DNA of 64,000 bases from Haloactinospora alba (GCF_006717075.1 NZ_VFQC01000001.1:806001-870000), one strand, 5' to 3'; numbered from the stretch's first letter, positions 8,998 to 18,267 are shown. Program-made: numbers and translations. Notes: generated by a model not told the origin, from the sequence alone.

Positions 8998-9345
8998 ATG
9001 ATTATCGTGATGACATCGGAACAACGCCTGGCCGCGATCCAACGCCTCGGCCGCGCCCTGGCCGACCCCACACGCTGCCGGCTCCTGCTCGCCCTCCTCG
9101 ACGGGCCCGGCTACCCGGCCAGGCTCGCCGAACAGCTCGGTCTCACCCGGCAGAACGTCTCCAATCACCTCGCGTGCCTGCGCGAGTGCGGTCTCGTCAC
9201 CACGACCGCCCGCGGGCGGCAGGTGAGCTACGAACTCGTCGACGCCTCCCTCACCCACGCTCTGGAGGACATGCTGCACGTGGTCTGGGGTGTGGCCGAG
9301 GAACACGTGCCACCGGGGGACACGACCCCGGTGGGCGTCGACTAG
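8998..9345 (+). CDS. cmtR: ArsR-family metal sensor, CmtR-like
   Basis: A winged-helix repressor of about 115 residues. RLGRALADPTRCRLLLALLDG and LGLTRQNVSNHLACLRECGLV closely follow what I recall of mycobacterial CmtR, a Cd/Pb sensor. The two alpha-4 cysteines (about residues 60 and 64) that ligate metal in CmtR are present. The N-terminal and C-terminal cysteines that contribute in the mycobacterial protein are absent; the tail after EEHV has none. ATG at 8998 or 9010 could be the start. No ribosome site is visible, so the message may be leaderless, and the operator dyads abut it. Its regulon probably includes the divergent CDF exporter. Confidence 0.85.
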   Translation: MIIVMTSEQRLAAIQRLGRALADPTRCRLLLALLDGPGYPARLAEQLGLTRQNVSNHLACLRECGLVTTTARGRQVSYELVDASLTHALEDMLHVVWGVAEEHVPPGDTTPVGVD

Positions 9346-9472
9346 GACCTGTTCGGTGGGCGCCTGTCCCACGGCGCGGCGCCCCGGCACCGCCGTGCCG
9401 TGTTCGGCCTCCTCAGTCGTGCCGGCGCGGCTCTGGCCGCGCCGCTCGTGACAGACGTCGCCCGCCGTGCGG
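9341..9472. repeat. MITE-like inverted-repeat element, degraded copy
   Basis: Begins CTAGGACCTGTTCGGTGGGC, overlapping the stop codon of the CmtR-like gene. It matches, in inverted orientation, the element at 13655-13811. An internal block (about 9421-9450, GCCGGCGCGGC...CGCCGCTCGTG) matches that element's other end. The right terminus is eroded (CGCCCGCCGTGCGG in place of CGCCCACCGAACAGG). Confidence 0.55.
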
Positions 9473-9807
9473 GCGCGGTCCGCCGCGGCGCCGCGGCCCG
9501 ACCCAACGGTTCCCCGTGACGGGCCTGAGGCGCCCCTGAGATTCCTCACCCCCACCCCCGAGAAACACCTGATCCGGGGAGTGCGGCGGATCTTTGTTCT
9601 ATATCCGGACATATCCTGGCGGCTGCGTGCCCGCGACATCCGTGCGTCCCGTCCCGCACGACCAACGCGCCGCACCGCCCAGGAGCGCGGTGCCGTACAT
9701 CCTTGCTGAGGAGAACTGACATCCATGTCCACCCCCACATACCCCCGTACCAGCGACCCGCCCGGGACTGAACCGGACCGGAAGGCACAACGCATGAGGG
9801 GGGACTC
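9473..9807. other. Intergenic region upstream of the RND exporter
   Basis: About 330 bases with no supported gene. It contains a short relatively AT-rich patch near 9590-9620, where a promoter for the RND gene could lie. It ends with the ribosome site AGGGGGGA just before the GTG start at 9808. Confidence 0.35.
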
Positions 9808-12800
9808 GTGAAACAGTTAGCCAGGCTCTCCCTCGGTAACCGGGCCCTGATCCTGCTTCTCACGATCGCGGCCCTCGTGTTCGGGGTGCTCGCCACCACA
9901 TCGACGAAGCGGGAGCTGATGCCCTCCCTCGAGCTTCCGATGGTGATGGTCAACGCCGAGTACCGGGGCGCCGATCCCGAGGTGGTCGAGGACGAGGTCG
10001 CCGAACCGCTGGAACAGGCCGTCAAGGGTGTCTCCGGCGTCAACAGCTACACGTCCACCTCGAGCAACGGTTCCGCCCAGGTCGTCGCCGAGTTCGACTA
10101 CGACGACAGCACCGAGGACGTGGTCCGGGAGGTTCAGCAGGCCGTCGACCAGGCCAGCCCCCTCCTGCCGGATGACGTCGACCCGGCCGTGCAGTCGTTC
10201 GGGTCGGACGACATGCCCGTGGTCATGCTCGCGGCCGGAGCCGGCGGGGAGAACGGTGACGAGCAGGAACTCGCCGAACCACTGGAAGAACAGGTGGTCC
10301 CGGAGCTGGAGTCGATCGACGGGGTGCGCGCCGCCACTGTGACCGGGGTGCGCGAGTCCACCGTGACCATCACCACCGACGAGGACGAGCTCGCCGACGC
10401 GAACCTCACCTCCGACGACCTCACCTCCGCGCTGGAAGCCAGCGGCATGCTGACGCCGGGCGGCGACATCACCGAGGACGGTAAGACCCTCACCGTCACC
10501 ACCGGCGGGAAGCTGGAGTCGGTCGCCGACGTCGAGGACATCCAGCTGATCCCCGCGGGCGGCCAGGGTGGCCAGGGCGCTGGCCGGGCCCCCGAGGCCG
10601 GGACGGACGGTTCCGCGGGACAGCCGGAACCGGTCCAGCTGAAGGAGGTCGCCGACGTCGAGCTCACCACCGACGACGCGACCAGCATCACCCGCACCGA
10701 CGGCAAACCCAGCCTCGGCGTCATGATCACCAAGACGCCCGAGGGCAACACGGTGGAGATCTCCGAGGCGGTCCAGTCCCAGCTCTCCGACCTCGAACCG
10801 CTGCTGGGCACGGACGCTGACATCAGCGTCGTGTGGGACCAGGCGCCGTTCATCAACGAGTCCATCACGGCGATGGGCGAGGAGGGCATCCTCGGGCTGG
10901 CCTTCGCCATCATCGTCATCCTGGTGTTCCTGCTGTCCGTGCGCTCCACCCTGGTAACAGCGGTATCCATACCCGTGTCGCTCCTTGTGGCGATGCTCGG
11001 GGTGCAGGTGTTCGACTACTCGCTGAACATCCTCACCCTCGGCGCGCTCACGGTGGCCATCGGTCGTGTGGTGGACGACTCCATCGTGGTGCTGGAGAAC
11101 GTCAAGCGCCACATGAGCTACGGCGAGGAGAAGTTCGAGGCCGTTTACACGGGGGTGCGCGAGGTCGCCACGGCCATCACCTCGGCCACTCTGACCACCA
11201 TCGCCGTGTTCCTGCCGATCGCGTTCGTCAGCGGTCAGGTCGGGGAACTGTTCGCTCCGTTCTCCGTGACCGTCAGCCTCGCGCTCGCCGCCTCGCTGCT
11301 GGTCTCCCTCACCATCATCCCGGTGCTGGCCTACTGGTTCATGAAGCCCCGCGCGGTCCCGCCCGAGGACATCGAACGCGAACGCGCCGAGCAGAACCAG
11401 CGTGAGCTGCGCACCCCGCTACAGCGGATGTACCTTCCGGTGATCCGCTGGACCACCCGGCACCGGGTCGTCACCCTGGTGGCCTCGCTCGCCATCCTCG
11501 TGGGAACCGGTCTGCTCGCCCCGCAGCTCAAGACCGACTTCCTCGGGGAGCAGGGGCAGAACACCTACTCCGCCACCCAGGAACTGGAGCCGGGAACGTC
11601 CCTCGCCGCCGCCAGCGACGAGGCGGCCAAGGTGGAGGACGCACTGGAGGACCTGGACTGGGTGGAGTCGTACCAGTCCTCCGTCAGCGCCGGCGGTGGC
11701 GGAGGCCAGATGGCCGCCATGACGGGCGGCGGCGCCGGAAGCACCCAGTACACCATCACCGCTGACCCCGACGGCGACCAGGAGAAGTACAAGGAGGAAC
11801 TCCGCGATGTGCTCTCCGGCGTGGACACCGAGTCCGAGGTGAAGCTCCAGGACGCCGCCGCTTCCGGCGGTTCCGCCCTGGAGGTGGAGGTCAAGGCCGA
11901 GGACGCGGAGACGCTGGAGGAGGCCGCCTCCGACGTCGAGGAGGTCGTGCGCGACATCCCCGGCGCGGACGACGTGGAGAACAGTGTCGCGGTCGCCCAA
12001 CCCGGCATAGACGTGGACGTCGACACCGAGGCGGCCGCCGAGGAAGGGCTGACCGAGGGCCAGATCGGCCAGGCCGTCTCCACGGCCTTCCAGGGAAGCA
12101 ACGTCGGAACCGCCACGATCGACCAGACCCAACGGGACATGGTCGTACGCACCGACGAGGCGCCCGACAACATCGACGCGCTGAGGGGCCTGGAGATCGA
12201 CACCCCCACCGGGGAAACGGTCGAACTGTCCGAGGTCGCCGACGTCGCGGAGGTGGAGCGCCCGCCGGAGCTGCACCGCGCCGACGGGGTGCGCAGCGCC
12301 ACCGTCTCCGCCCAGCCCACGGCGGACGACCTCGGGAGGGTCAGCACCGAACTGAACCAGGAACTGAACAACATCGACCTGCCCGACGGGGCGACCGCCT
12401 CCCTCGGCGGGGTCAGCTCCGAGCAGAGCGAGGCGTTCCTGCAGCTCGGTGTCGCCATGCTGGCCGCGGTGGCGATCGTCTACCTGATCATGGTGGCGAC
12501 GTTCAAGAGCCTGATGCAGCCGCTCATCCTGCTGGTGTCGATCCCGTTCGCCGCGACCGGGTCCCTCGGTCTGCTGCTGGCCACCGGCGTTCCGCTGGGC
12601 CTGCCGGCGCTGATCGGTCTGCTGATGCTGATCGGCATCGTCGTCACCAACGCGATCGTCCTCATCGACCTGATCAACCAGTACCGTGCCGACGGCGCGG
12701 ACCTGGACACAGCGGTCGTCGACGGTTCGCGGCACCGGCTGCGCCCGATCCTCATGACGGCCCTGGCGACGATCGGCGCCCTCACGCCGATGGCACTGGG

Positions 12801-13050
12801 AATCACGGGTGGTGGAGCGTTCATCTCCCAACCGCTGGCGATCGTCGTCATCGGCGGGTTGATCACGTCCACGCTGCTGACCCTGATCCTGGTTCCGGTG
12901 CTCTACCGGATGGCGGAGGGCCGTAAGGAGCGCAGGGCCCAGCGTAGGGAGGCCAAGCGTCAGGCCAAGCTGGACGCGGCGCGGGCCAACAGCGAGGACG
13001 GTGGTTCCGCCGACCACGACAGCGGGGAAGCCCTGACCGGTCAGAACTGA
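9808..13050 (+). CDS. RND-superfamily efflux permease (AcrB/SwrC-like)
   Basis: A 1080-residue exporter with the full RND layout: TM1 (about 13-30), a large extracytoplasmic loop, TM2-TM6 (about 350-530), a second large loop and TM8-TM12 (about 870-1040). The TM4 segment VAIGRVVDDSIVVLENVKRHM holds the Asp-Asp pair used for proton relay in the HAE family. The first loop contains a Gly/Gln-rich insertion (about 250-275), and the second a Gly-rich stretch (about 628-650). The C-terminus is charged and cytoplasmic. No membrane-fusion protein is adjacent, as in Gram-positive SwrC/YerP exporters. The substrate is unknown (surfactants, drugs or lipids). The start is GTG with AGGGGGGA upstream; a strong hairpin follows the stop. 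Confidence 0.92.
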   Translation: MKQLARLSLGNRALILLLTIAALVFGVLATTSTKRELMPSLELPMVMVNAEYRGADPEVVEDEVAEPLEQAVKGVSGVNSYTSTSSNGSAQVVAEFDYDDSTEDVVREVQQAVDQASPLLPDDVDPAVQSFGSDDMPVVMLAAGAGGENGDEQELAEPLEEQVVPELESIDGVRAATVTGVRESTVTITTDEDELADANLTSDDLTSALEASGMLTPGGDITEDGKTLTVTTGGKLESVADVEDIQLIPAGGQGGQGAGRAPEAGTDGSAGQPEPVQLKEVADVELTTDDATSITRTDGKPSLGVMITKTPEGNTVEISEAVQSQLSDLEPLLGTDADISVVWDQAPFINESITAMGEEGILGLAFAIIVILVFLLSVRSTLVTAVSIPVSLLVAMLGVQVFDYSLNILTLGALTVAIGRVVDDSIVVLENVKRHMSYGEEKFEAVYTGVREVATAITSATLTTIAVFLPIAFVSGQVGELFAPFSVTVSLALAASLLVSLTIIPVLAYWFMKPRAVPPEDIERERAEQNQRELRTPLQRMYLPVIRWTTRHRVVTLVASLAILVGTGLLAPQLKTDFLGEQGQNTYSATQELEPGTSLAAASDEAAKVEDALEDLDWVESYQSSVSAGGGGGQMAAMTGGGAGSTQYTITADPDGDQEKYKEELRDVLSGVDTESEVKLQDAAASGGSALEVEVKAEDAETLEEAASDVEEVVRDIPGADDVENSVAVAQPGIDVDVDTEAAAEEGLTEGQIGQAVSTAFQGSNVGTATIDQTQRDMVVRTDEAPDNIDALRGLEIDTPTGETVELSEVADVAEVERPPELHRADGVRSATVSAQPTADDLGRVSTELNQELNNIDLPDGATASLGGVSSEQSEAFLQLGVAMLAAVAIVYLIMVATFKSLMQPLILLVSIPFAATGSLGLLLATGVPLGLPALIGLLMLIGIVVTNAIVLIDLINQYRADGADLDTAVVDGSRHRLRPILMTALATIGALTPMALGITGGGAFISQPLAIVVIGGLITSTLLTLILVPVLYRMAEGRKERRAQRREAKRQAKLDAARANSEDGGSADHDSGEALTGQN

Positions 13051-13111
13051 TCAGGACTGGTCAGAACCGACGGACGCGGGTGGAGCGACGGCCCTCGACG
13101 GTCCGCTGCTC

Positions 13112-13151
13112 CCGTGGTGGGGGCGTTCGGGTCCGAACGCCCCCACCACGG
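13112..13151 (+). terminator. Hairpin terminator after the RND gene
   Basis: A perfect 19-bp inverted repeat (13112-13130 with 13133-13151, CCGTGGTGGGGGCGTTCGG and its complement) separated by only 2 bases. It lies about 60 bases after the stop codon. Confidence 0.75.
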
Positions 13152-13321
13152 CCGTTGGAAGCCGGTTCCGCTCGGATGATTTGTTATTTCCTCTGAAGAC
13201 GGGCAAGCTGCCCGTGACCACCACCGCTGTGCCGCGGGCGCGGGGTAAGGTCCCGCGGCGGGCCGGTGTGGGAGCAAGCCGTTCTAGCCCGCTGGGCCGG
13301 GCCTTTCACGAGGAGAAACCC

Positions 13322-13516
13322 ATGAGCAGCAAGAACGACGATCTCGACGCCCTCGTACGCGCGGAGCTCGGCGACGAGCCGTCGCAGGAGGCCAAGGACT
13401 ACGCGCGGGAGCTGTACGAGAAGTACCGGCTGCCGGCGACCGCTCCCGTGGAGCCGGAGGCGGCCGCCGACGACAGCGGTTCCGCCGAGAGCAGCGGTTC
13501 CGAGAGCGACACATAG
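13322..13516 (+). CDS. Small acidic hypothetical protein
   Basis: A 64-residue protein starting at an ATG with AGGAGA about 8 bases upstream. It has a helical N-terminal half (LDALVRAELGDEPSQEAKD, then YARELYEKYRLP) and a Ser/Glu/Asp-rich disordered tail. No family is recognised with certainty and there is no signal or membrane segment. It is monocistronic between the RND terminator and a MITE-like repeat. The coding call rests on the ribosome site and amino-acid pattern. Confidence 0.6.
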   Translation: MSSKNDDLDALVRAELGDEPSQEAKDYARELYEKYRLPATAPVEPEAAADDSGSAESSGSESDT

Positions 13517-13654
13517 TGCACGCGGCCGCCGGCGGACCCACCGCACGGCCAGTGACACGACCGGTGGGGCCTCCCCGGAGCGGGAGGCCTCCAGCCACCC
13601 GGGTCGCGCGCACTTACCACGTGGGGATGCCGGCCCGTTCCGGGGTTCGCCGGT

Positions 13655-13811
13655 GCTCTAGTCCCTGTTCGGTGGACGCGTGCGCGTCGCTCCAGCACCG
13701 CCTGGCGGCGTTCCCGCCAGTCGACGGAGGGCTCCGGTCCTCGGTTCTCGCCGGCGCGGCGCCGGCAGCGCCGCTCGTGGCGGACAGCGCCCACCGAACA
13801 GGGACTAGAGC
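13655..13811. repeat. MITE-like element with 21-bp perfect terminal inverted repeats
   Basis: The left end GCTCTAGTCCCTGTTCGGTGG (13655-13675) is the exact reverse complement of 13791-13811. Inside are about 115 bases without an open frame. The right end overlaps the stop codon of the HATPase gene (13805-13807). It is related to the elements at 9341-9472 and 14699-14781. It may be a non-autonomous transposable element or may work as a long hairpin terminator. Confidence 0.7.
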
Positions 13812-14368
13812 TCTCCCGGGAGCGCGGCCTCGTCCTCCCAGACGAGTTCGAACCAGACGAGTCTTCCCATGCCGTCATGGCGCTTCTGCACACCCCACGT
13901 CGCCGCGAGGGCCTCCACCAGGTCGAGACCGCGTCCGTTCTCACTCACGTCGTAGGGATCGTGGTGCTGGGCGCGCGGCTGGTCCAGACTCCCCAGGTCC
14001 CGCACCTCGACACGACTCCAGTTCGGTGCCTGGTAGACAGTTACCTCGAACTTGCCTCCGGCGGCCCCGGAGTCGCTGTGGGTGATCGCGTTGGTCGCGA
14101 GCTCGCTGATGAGCAGCGTGGCGGTCTGGCACTGTGGCGAGTCGGACAGCACCCGTTCGACGAACCGGCGGGCGTGTTTGATCTGGCTGGCCATCCCCGG
14201 GAACCGGCGCCGCTCGGGAGGCCCTGGTGCGCCGCCCGGCAGGGTGGGGTGTCCGCCTCCGGCGTCGGCTGAGGACTGGTCCGGGTGGTAGGCGTGGTCC
14301 TCCGGGGCGGGGGCAGTGGTCCAGGTGTGCTCGCGGTCCTGCGAATGTGCCGCGGAGCTGTGGAACAT
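13805..14368 (-). CDS. ATP-binding protein, HATPase_c_2 (anti-sigma / RsbW-like) family
   Basis: A 187-residue protein from the preferred ATG at 14368, which has GGGGAG about 11 bases upstream. The frame extends to an ATG at 14665, but that extension is Arg/Pro-rich and lacks a ribosome site. The kinase-like domain (about residues 55-180) shows the N-box LLISELATNAITHS, an ATP-lid motif SENGRGLDLVEALA and the DLG motif. The N-terminal 50 residues are polar. It probably inhibits a sigma factor or anti-anti-sigma partner, none of which is adjacent. It is the second such protein in the window and is only distantly similar to the first. Its stop codon lies inside the terminal repeat of a MITE-like element. 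Confidence 0.82.
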   Translation of the reverse strand: MFHSSAAHSQDREHTWTTAPAPEDHAYHPDQSSADAGGGHPTLPGGAPGPPERRRFPGMASQIKHARRFVERVLSDSPQCQTATLLISELATNAITHSDSGAAGGKFEVTVYQAPNWSRVEVRDLGSLDQPRAQHHDPYDVSENGRGLDLVEALAATWGVQKRHDGMGRLVWFELVWEDEAALPGEL

Positions 14369-14698
14369 GTACTGTTCACTCCCCAGTGGGTGGGTCTGCG
14401 CCACCACGGCTTCCCGTCGTGGCGTACGTGTCGGCGCGGTCGCTGCCCGAGGCGTCCGATGCCGTTGCGTGGGGTCACGGCGCAAGGGGGCGGCGGAAGA
14501 CCGCTCGTGGGGCAGTGCGTGTCGGTTTGCGCGTTGGCGAGGTTCGCGATACTCGGGAGTGTATCCACGGACAGAATAGGCGGGTTCACCTCCCGTGAGC
14601 CAGGCGGGGGGCCGGAACTGCTCGGTCGCGCGACGCTTTGTTACTCTCTGTTCTTGTTCGGTCACATGTGATCGGTGTCCGGGTAGTGGAACGGTCCC
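14369..14698. other. Intergenic / promoter region of the HATPase gene
   Basis: About 330 bases. The HATPase frame remains open here but looks non-coding (see that entry). A relatively AT-rich patch near 14540-14580 could hold a minus-strand promoter. Confidence 0.3.
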
Positions 14699-14781
14699 GC
14701 CCTGTTCGGCGGACGCTGTCCGCCCCCAGCGGCGCGGTACCGGAACGAGGCGCGGCGGGGCGGGTATCCGTCGAACAGGGC
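14699..14781. repeat. Short MITE-like inverted-repeat element
   Basis: Ends GCCCTGTTCGGCGGA (14699-14713) and TCCGTCGAACAGGGC (14767-14781) are inverted with one mismatch in 15. They share the CCCTGTTCGG core of the elements at 13655-13811 and 9341-9472. The interior is only 53 bases. Confidence 0.6.
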
Positions 14782-14851
14782 CCTAGGCACAGTCGGCGAT
14801 CCGTGGGTAACTGGGGGCGGGAGGTGATGCTGTGCCTGATGCTTTTGCGGC

Positions 14852-14873
14852 CATTTACCACGGTTTCACCTTC
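14852..14873 (+). promoter_or_regulatory. Possible PHO box upstream of the PhoX-like gene
   Basis: Two 11-base units CATTTACCACG / GTTTCACCTTC loosely resemble the direct repeats bound by PhoP in actinomycetes. They lie about 130 bases upstream of a secreted phosphatase of the PhoX family, which is often phosphate-regulated. The match is weak. Confidence 0.3.
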
Positions 14874-15003
14874 CCGAGCGGTGTTTCCGTCATGGTGACG
14901 ATCGTGCCGCCTGTCGGACGGGGCCGGCCGGGAGCCGACGAGCTCGTTCCGGTCGGCCCTTCCTCGGCCGGATGGCACTCCCCGCAAGTGTTTAGGAGGA
15001 TCC

Positions 15004-17043
15004 GTGTCCGAATCCGCGCCCCGTCGCCGCCTGCTTCCCCTGCTCGGACATAACGGTGGCAGGTCCCGGGCGACGTGCCGTTTCCGCTGCGGTGACGCGT
15101 GCTTTCACGACGCCCCCAACACCAGTGACAACCCCTACTTCGGCGACGTCCTCGCTGCCGCGTTGTCGCGCCGCAGTGTGCTGCGTGCCGGAGCGCTCGG
15201 AGCGGGAGCGTCCGCCGTCGGCCTGGCGGGGTTCGCCCCGGCCGCGGCCGACCCCACCAACGGGAAGGGCAACCCCCGGCTGCGTTTCGACAGCGTCAGC
15301 CCCAACACGGCGGACGCGGTGACGGTCCCGCAGGACTACGACCACAACATCGTGATCCGGTGGGGTGACCCCGTACTGCCGGACGCGCCCGACTTCGACT
15401 TCGAGAACCAGACCCCGGAGGCGCAGCAGAAACAGTTCGGCTACAACTGCGACTACGTCGCCTTCCACGAACTCGACGCGGACCGCGGACTGCTCTGGGT
15501 GAACCACGAGTACACCAACGAGTCCCTGATGTTCGCCGGCTACACGGACGGCAACGACGCCGGGGTGGAGCAGATCAGGGTCTCCATGGCCGCGCACGGC
15601 GGTTCGCTGCTCGAGGTGGAGCGCGTTCCGGACACCGGCGGATGGCGGCCGGCCGGGGGAAGCCGCTGGTTCAACCGCCGCGTCACCGCCACCACCCCGA
15701 TCGAGGTGTCCGGCCCCGCCAGCGGGGACGAGCTGCTGCGCACGGAGGACGACCCCGAGGGCACCACCGTGCGGGGGATGCTGAACAACTGTTCCGGCGG
15801 TATGACCCCCTGGGGCACCATCCTCACGGGGGAGGAGAACTTCCACCAGTACTTCGTTGGTGGGGAGGGCGCCCCCGAGGAGGCGAAGGAGGCACTCCGG
15901 CGCTACGGAATCCCCGTGACGGGGGACACGCGCGAGGGGAACCGGCGCTTCGACCGAGCGGAGGAGCGTTTCGACCTCTCCCGCCATCCCAGGGAGGCCA
16001 ACCGTTTCGGGTACGTCGTCGAGATCGACCCGCTCAACCCCTACGCTCCGCCGCGCAAACGCACCATGCTGGGCAGGTTCAAGCACGAGGCGGCCAACCC
16101 CCGCATCACCGAGGACGGCCGGGTCGCCGTGTACATGGGTGACGACGAACGCTTCGAGTACATGTACAAGTTCGTGAGCGACAAGCGCTACAAGCGGGGC
16201 GCGCACTGGCACAACGCCACGCTCCTCGACTCGGGCACGCTCTACGTCGCCCGCCTGAGCGGCAACAGCCCCGAGGAGGAGATCGACGGTTCCGGGGAGC
16301 TCCCCGAGGACGGCGGGTTCGACGGTTCGGGGACCTGGGTGCCGCTGTGCGACGCCACGCGCAGTTTCGTGGACGGTTTCACCGTCGCCGAGGTCCTGGT
16401 GCACACCCGCATGGCGGCCGACACCGTCAACGCGACCAAGATGGACCGGCCCGAGGACTTCGAGCCCAACCCCGTCACCGGCAAGGTCTACTGCGCGCTG
16501 ACCAAGAACTCGGCCCGCTCCCCGGAGCAGGCCGACGAGCCCAACCCGCGCGCGCAGAACAAGTACGGCCACATCCTGGAGATCAGCGAGCGCGGGAACG
16601 ACGCCGGCGCCGAGGAGTTCGGCTGGAGCCTACCCATCGTCTGCGGCGACCCCGAGGACGCGAGCAGTTACTTCGCCGGTTACGACAAGTCCAGGGTGAT
16701 GCCGGTCGCAACGCCGGACAACCTCGCCTTCGACGAGCACGGCAACCTGTGGATCTCCACCGACGGCCAGCCCTCGTCGCTGGGGATCAACGACGGCCTG
16801 CACGCGGTCCCGATGCACGGGAAGTACCGGGGCGCCCTCAAGTCGTTCGCGACGGTCCCCCTCGGTGCCGAGTGCTGCGGACCGTTCATCACACCGGACC
16901 AGAAGACCGTGTTCATCGCGCCGCAACACCCAGGGGAGGGGGGAAGCGTCGAGGAACCGGAGAGTACGTGGCCCGACGGTGACTTCCCGCGCCCCTCCGT
17001 CGTGTCGATCTGGCACACCAAGGGCAAGGATGTGGGGTCCTGA
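15004..17043 (+). CDS. phoX: PhoX-family (DUF839) secreted phosphatase
   Basis: A 679-residue protein. A twin-arginine signal with the motif SRRSVLRAGALGAG (about residues 56-69) and a hydrophobic stretch precede AAADP, as in Tat-exported PhoX. The mature part carries the DUF839 signature regions: GYNCDYVAFHEL, LWVNHEYTNESLMF, GMLNNCSGGMTPWGTILTGEEN, GRFKHEAANPRI and MGDDERFEYMYKFVS. PhoX enzymes are Ca/Fe-dependent alkaline phosphatases that release phosphate from monoesters outside the cell. The start is GTG at 15004 with AGGAGGA just upstream. An unusual N-terminal extension of about 55 residues (two Cys near FRCGDACF) precedes the Tat motif; it is common in actinobacterial members. Confidence 0.9.
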   Translation: MSESAPRRRLLPLLGHNGGRSRATCRFRCGDACFHDAPNTSDNPYFGDVLAAALSRRSVLRAGALGAGASAVGLAGFAPAAADPTNGKGNPRLRFDSVSPNTADAVTVPQDYDHNIVIRWGDPVLPDAPDFDFENQTPEAQQKQFGYNCDYVAFHELDADRGLLWVNHEYTNESLMFAGYTDGNDAGVEQIRVSMAAHGGSLLEVERVPDTGGWRPAGGSRWFNRRVTATTPIEVSGPASGDELLRTEDDPEGTTVRGMLNNCSGGMTPWGTILTGEENFHQYFVGGEGAPEEAKEALRRYGIPVTGDTREGNRRFDRAEERFDLSRHPREANRFGYVVEIDPLNPYAPPRKRTMLGRFKHEAANPRITEDGRVAVYMGDDERFEYMYKFVSDKRYKRGAHWHNATLLDSGTLYVARLSGNSPEEEIDGSGELPEDGGFDGSGTWVPLCDATRSFVDGFTVAEVLVHTRMAADTVNATKMDRPEDFEPNPVTGKVYCALTKNSARSPEQADEPNPRAQNKYGHILEISERGNDAGAEEFGWSLPIVCGDPEDASSYFAGYDKSRVMPVATPDNLAFDEHGNLWISTDGQPSSLGINDGLHAVPMHGKYRGALKSFATVPLGAECCGPFITPDQKTVFIAPQHPGEGGSVEEPESTWPDGDFPRPSVVSIWHTKGKDVGS

Positions 17044-17141
17044 GCGCGTCGCGGAAGGCGCGACAGGCACCGGAACCGGGCAGCGCGGAGAGGCGGCGCA
17101 CCGCTGCGGGAGAGGTCTCTCCGCGCTGCCCGTGCCGTGGG

Positions 17142-18230
17142 ATGATGTGTCCCATGGTGCGCGAAGCTGACGTTCCCCGGATCGATGTTCCCAGCGCGGG
17201 TGTTCACCACGCCGACCCGCAGCGTTACGACGGCCGGATGCCCTACCGGCGCAGCGGACGCAGCGGATTGGACCTTCCCGCCGTCTCGTTGGGACTGTGG
17301 CAGAATTTCGGCGACGACCGTTCTCTCGCCACCCAACGGGCGGTGCTGCGCCGGGCCTTCGACTTGGGAATCACCCATATGGACCTGGCGAACAACTACG
17401 GTCCCCCGCCCGGCGCCGCGGAACTCAATTTCGGACGGATCCTGCGCGAGGATTTCCGTCCGTACCGGGACGAGCTGGTTATATCCACCAAAGCGGGGTA
17501 TCCGATGTGGCCCGGCCCCTACGGCAGCGGGGGGTCGCGGAAGTACCTGCTCGCCAGCCTGGACCAGTCACTGGCGCGCATGGGGCTGGACTACGTCGAC
17601 ATCTTCTACAGCCACCGGGCCGACCCCAGCACACCGCTGGAGGAGACGATGGCGGCGCTGGACACCGCGGTGCGGTCCGGCAGGGCGCTGTACGCGGGGA
17701 TATCCTCCTACTCGGCGGAACGCACTGCGCGGGCGGCGTCGATCATGCGCGAGCTCGGGACCCCGCTTCTCATCCACCAGCCGTCCTACTCGATGGTCAA
17801 CCGGTGGATCGAGGACCAGAACCTGCTGGGAACCCTGGACGACCAGGGAATGGGGTGTATCGCGTTCTCCCCGCTGGCCCAGGGTTTGCTGACCGACAAG
17901 TACCTCGGCGGCATCCCCCCGAATTCCCGGGCGCGGGTCGGAAAGGCGTTCTCCACGGACTGGCTGAGCGGGGAGAACCTGGACCGGGTGCGCGCGCTGG
18001 ACGGTATCGCCCGCGGACGCGGCCAGACGCTGGCGCAACTGGCCCTGACGTGGGCCATGCGGGACGAACGGGTGACCTCGGTCCTCATCGGGGCGAGCAG
18101 CGTGGAGCAGCTCGAGGACAGCGTCGCGGCGGTGCACGGCCCCGCCCTTTCCGAGGACGAACTCGCCGATATCGACCGCCACGCCGAGGATCTCGGGGTC
18201 AACATCTGGCGCCGTTCCAGCGAAAGCTGA
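17142..18230 (+). CDS. Aldo/keto reductase (YghZ / Kv-beta-like)
   Basis: A protein of about 360 residues of the AKR superfamily, closest in motif to L-glyceraldehyde-3-phosphate reductase YghZ. It has an MPYRRSGRSGLDLPAVSLGLW start and the catalytic-tetrad positions Asp and Tyr in DLANNYG, Lys in STKAGY and His in FYSHR. The NADPH-binding C-terminus includes AFSPLAQGLLTDKYL and VLIGASSVEQLEDSV. It probably reduces aldehydes (such as methylglyoxal or glyceraldehyde phosphate) with NADPH. Starts at 17142, 17145 or 17154 are all possible, since the first 30 residues are not conserved. A terminator hairpin follows. Confidence 0.9.
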   Translation: MMCPMVREADVPRIDVPSAGVHHADPQRYDGRMPYRRSGRSGLDLPAVSLGLWQNFGDDRSLATQRAVLRRAFDLGITHMDLANNYGPPPGAAELNFGRILREDFRPYRDELVISTKAGYPMWPGPYGSGGSRKYLLASLDQSLARMGLDYVDIFYSHRADPSTPLEETMAALDTAVRSGRALYAGISSYSAERTARAASIMRELGTPLLIHQPSYSMVNRWIEDQNLLGTLDDQGMGCIAFSPLAQGLLTDKYLGGIPPNSRARVGKAFSTDWLSGENLDRVRALDGIARGRGQTLAQLALTWAMRDERVTSVLIGASSVEQLEDSVAAVHGPALSEDELADIDRHAEDLGVNIWRRSSES

Positions 18231-18241
18231 CAGTGCCGTCG

Positions 18242-18267
18242 CCCTGCCCGGGGTGTTCCGGGCAGGG
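18242..18267 (+). terminator. Hairpin terminator after the aldo/keto reductase gene
   Basis: A 10-bp stem CCCTGCCCGG / CCGGGCAGGG (18242-18251 with 18258-18267) with a 6-base loop, 12 bases after the stop codon. Confidence 0.65.

Noticed and set aside
13805..14665. Longer form of the second HATPase protein starting at 14665
   Set aside because: The extra 99 residues are Arg/Pro-rich with no ribosome site at 14665, whereas ATG 14368 has GGGGAG upstream.
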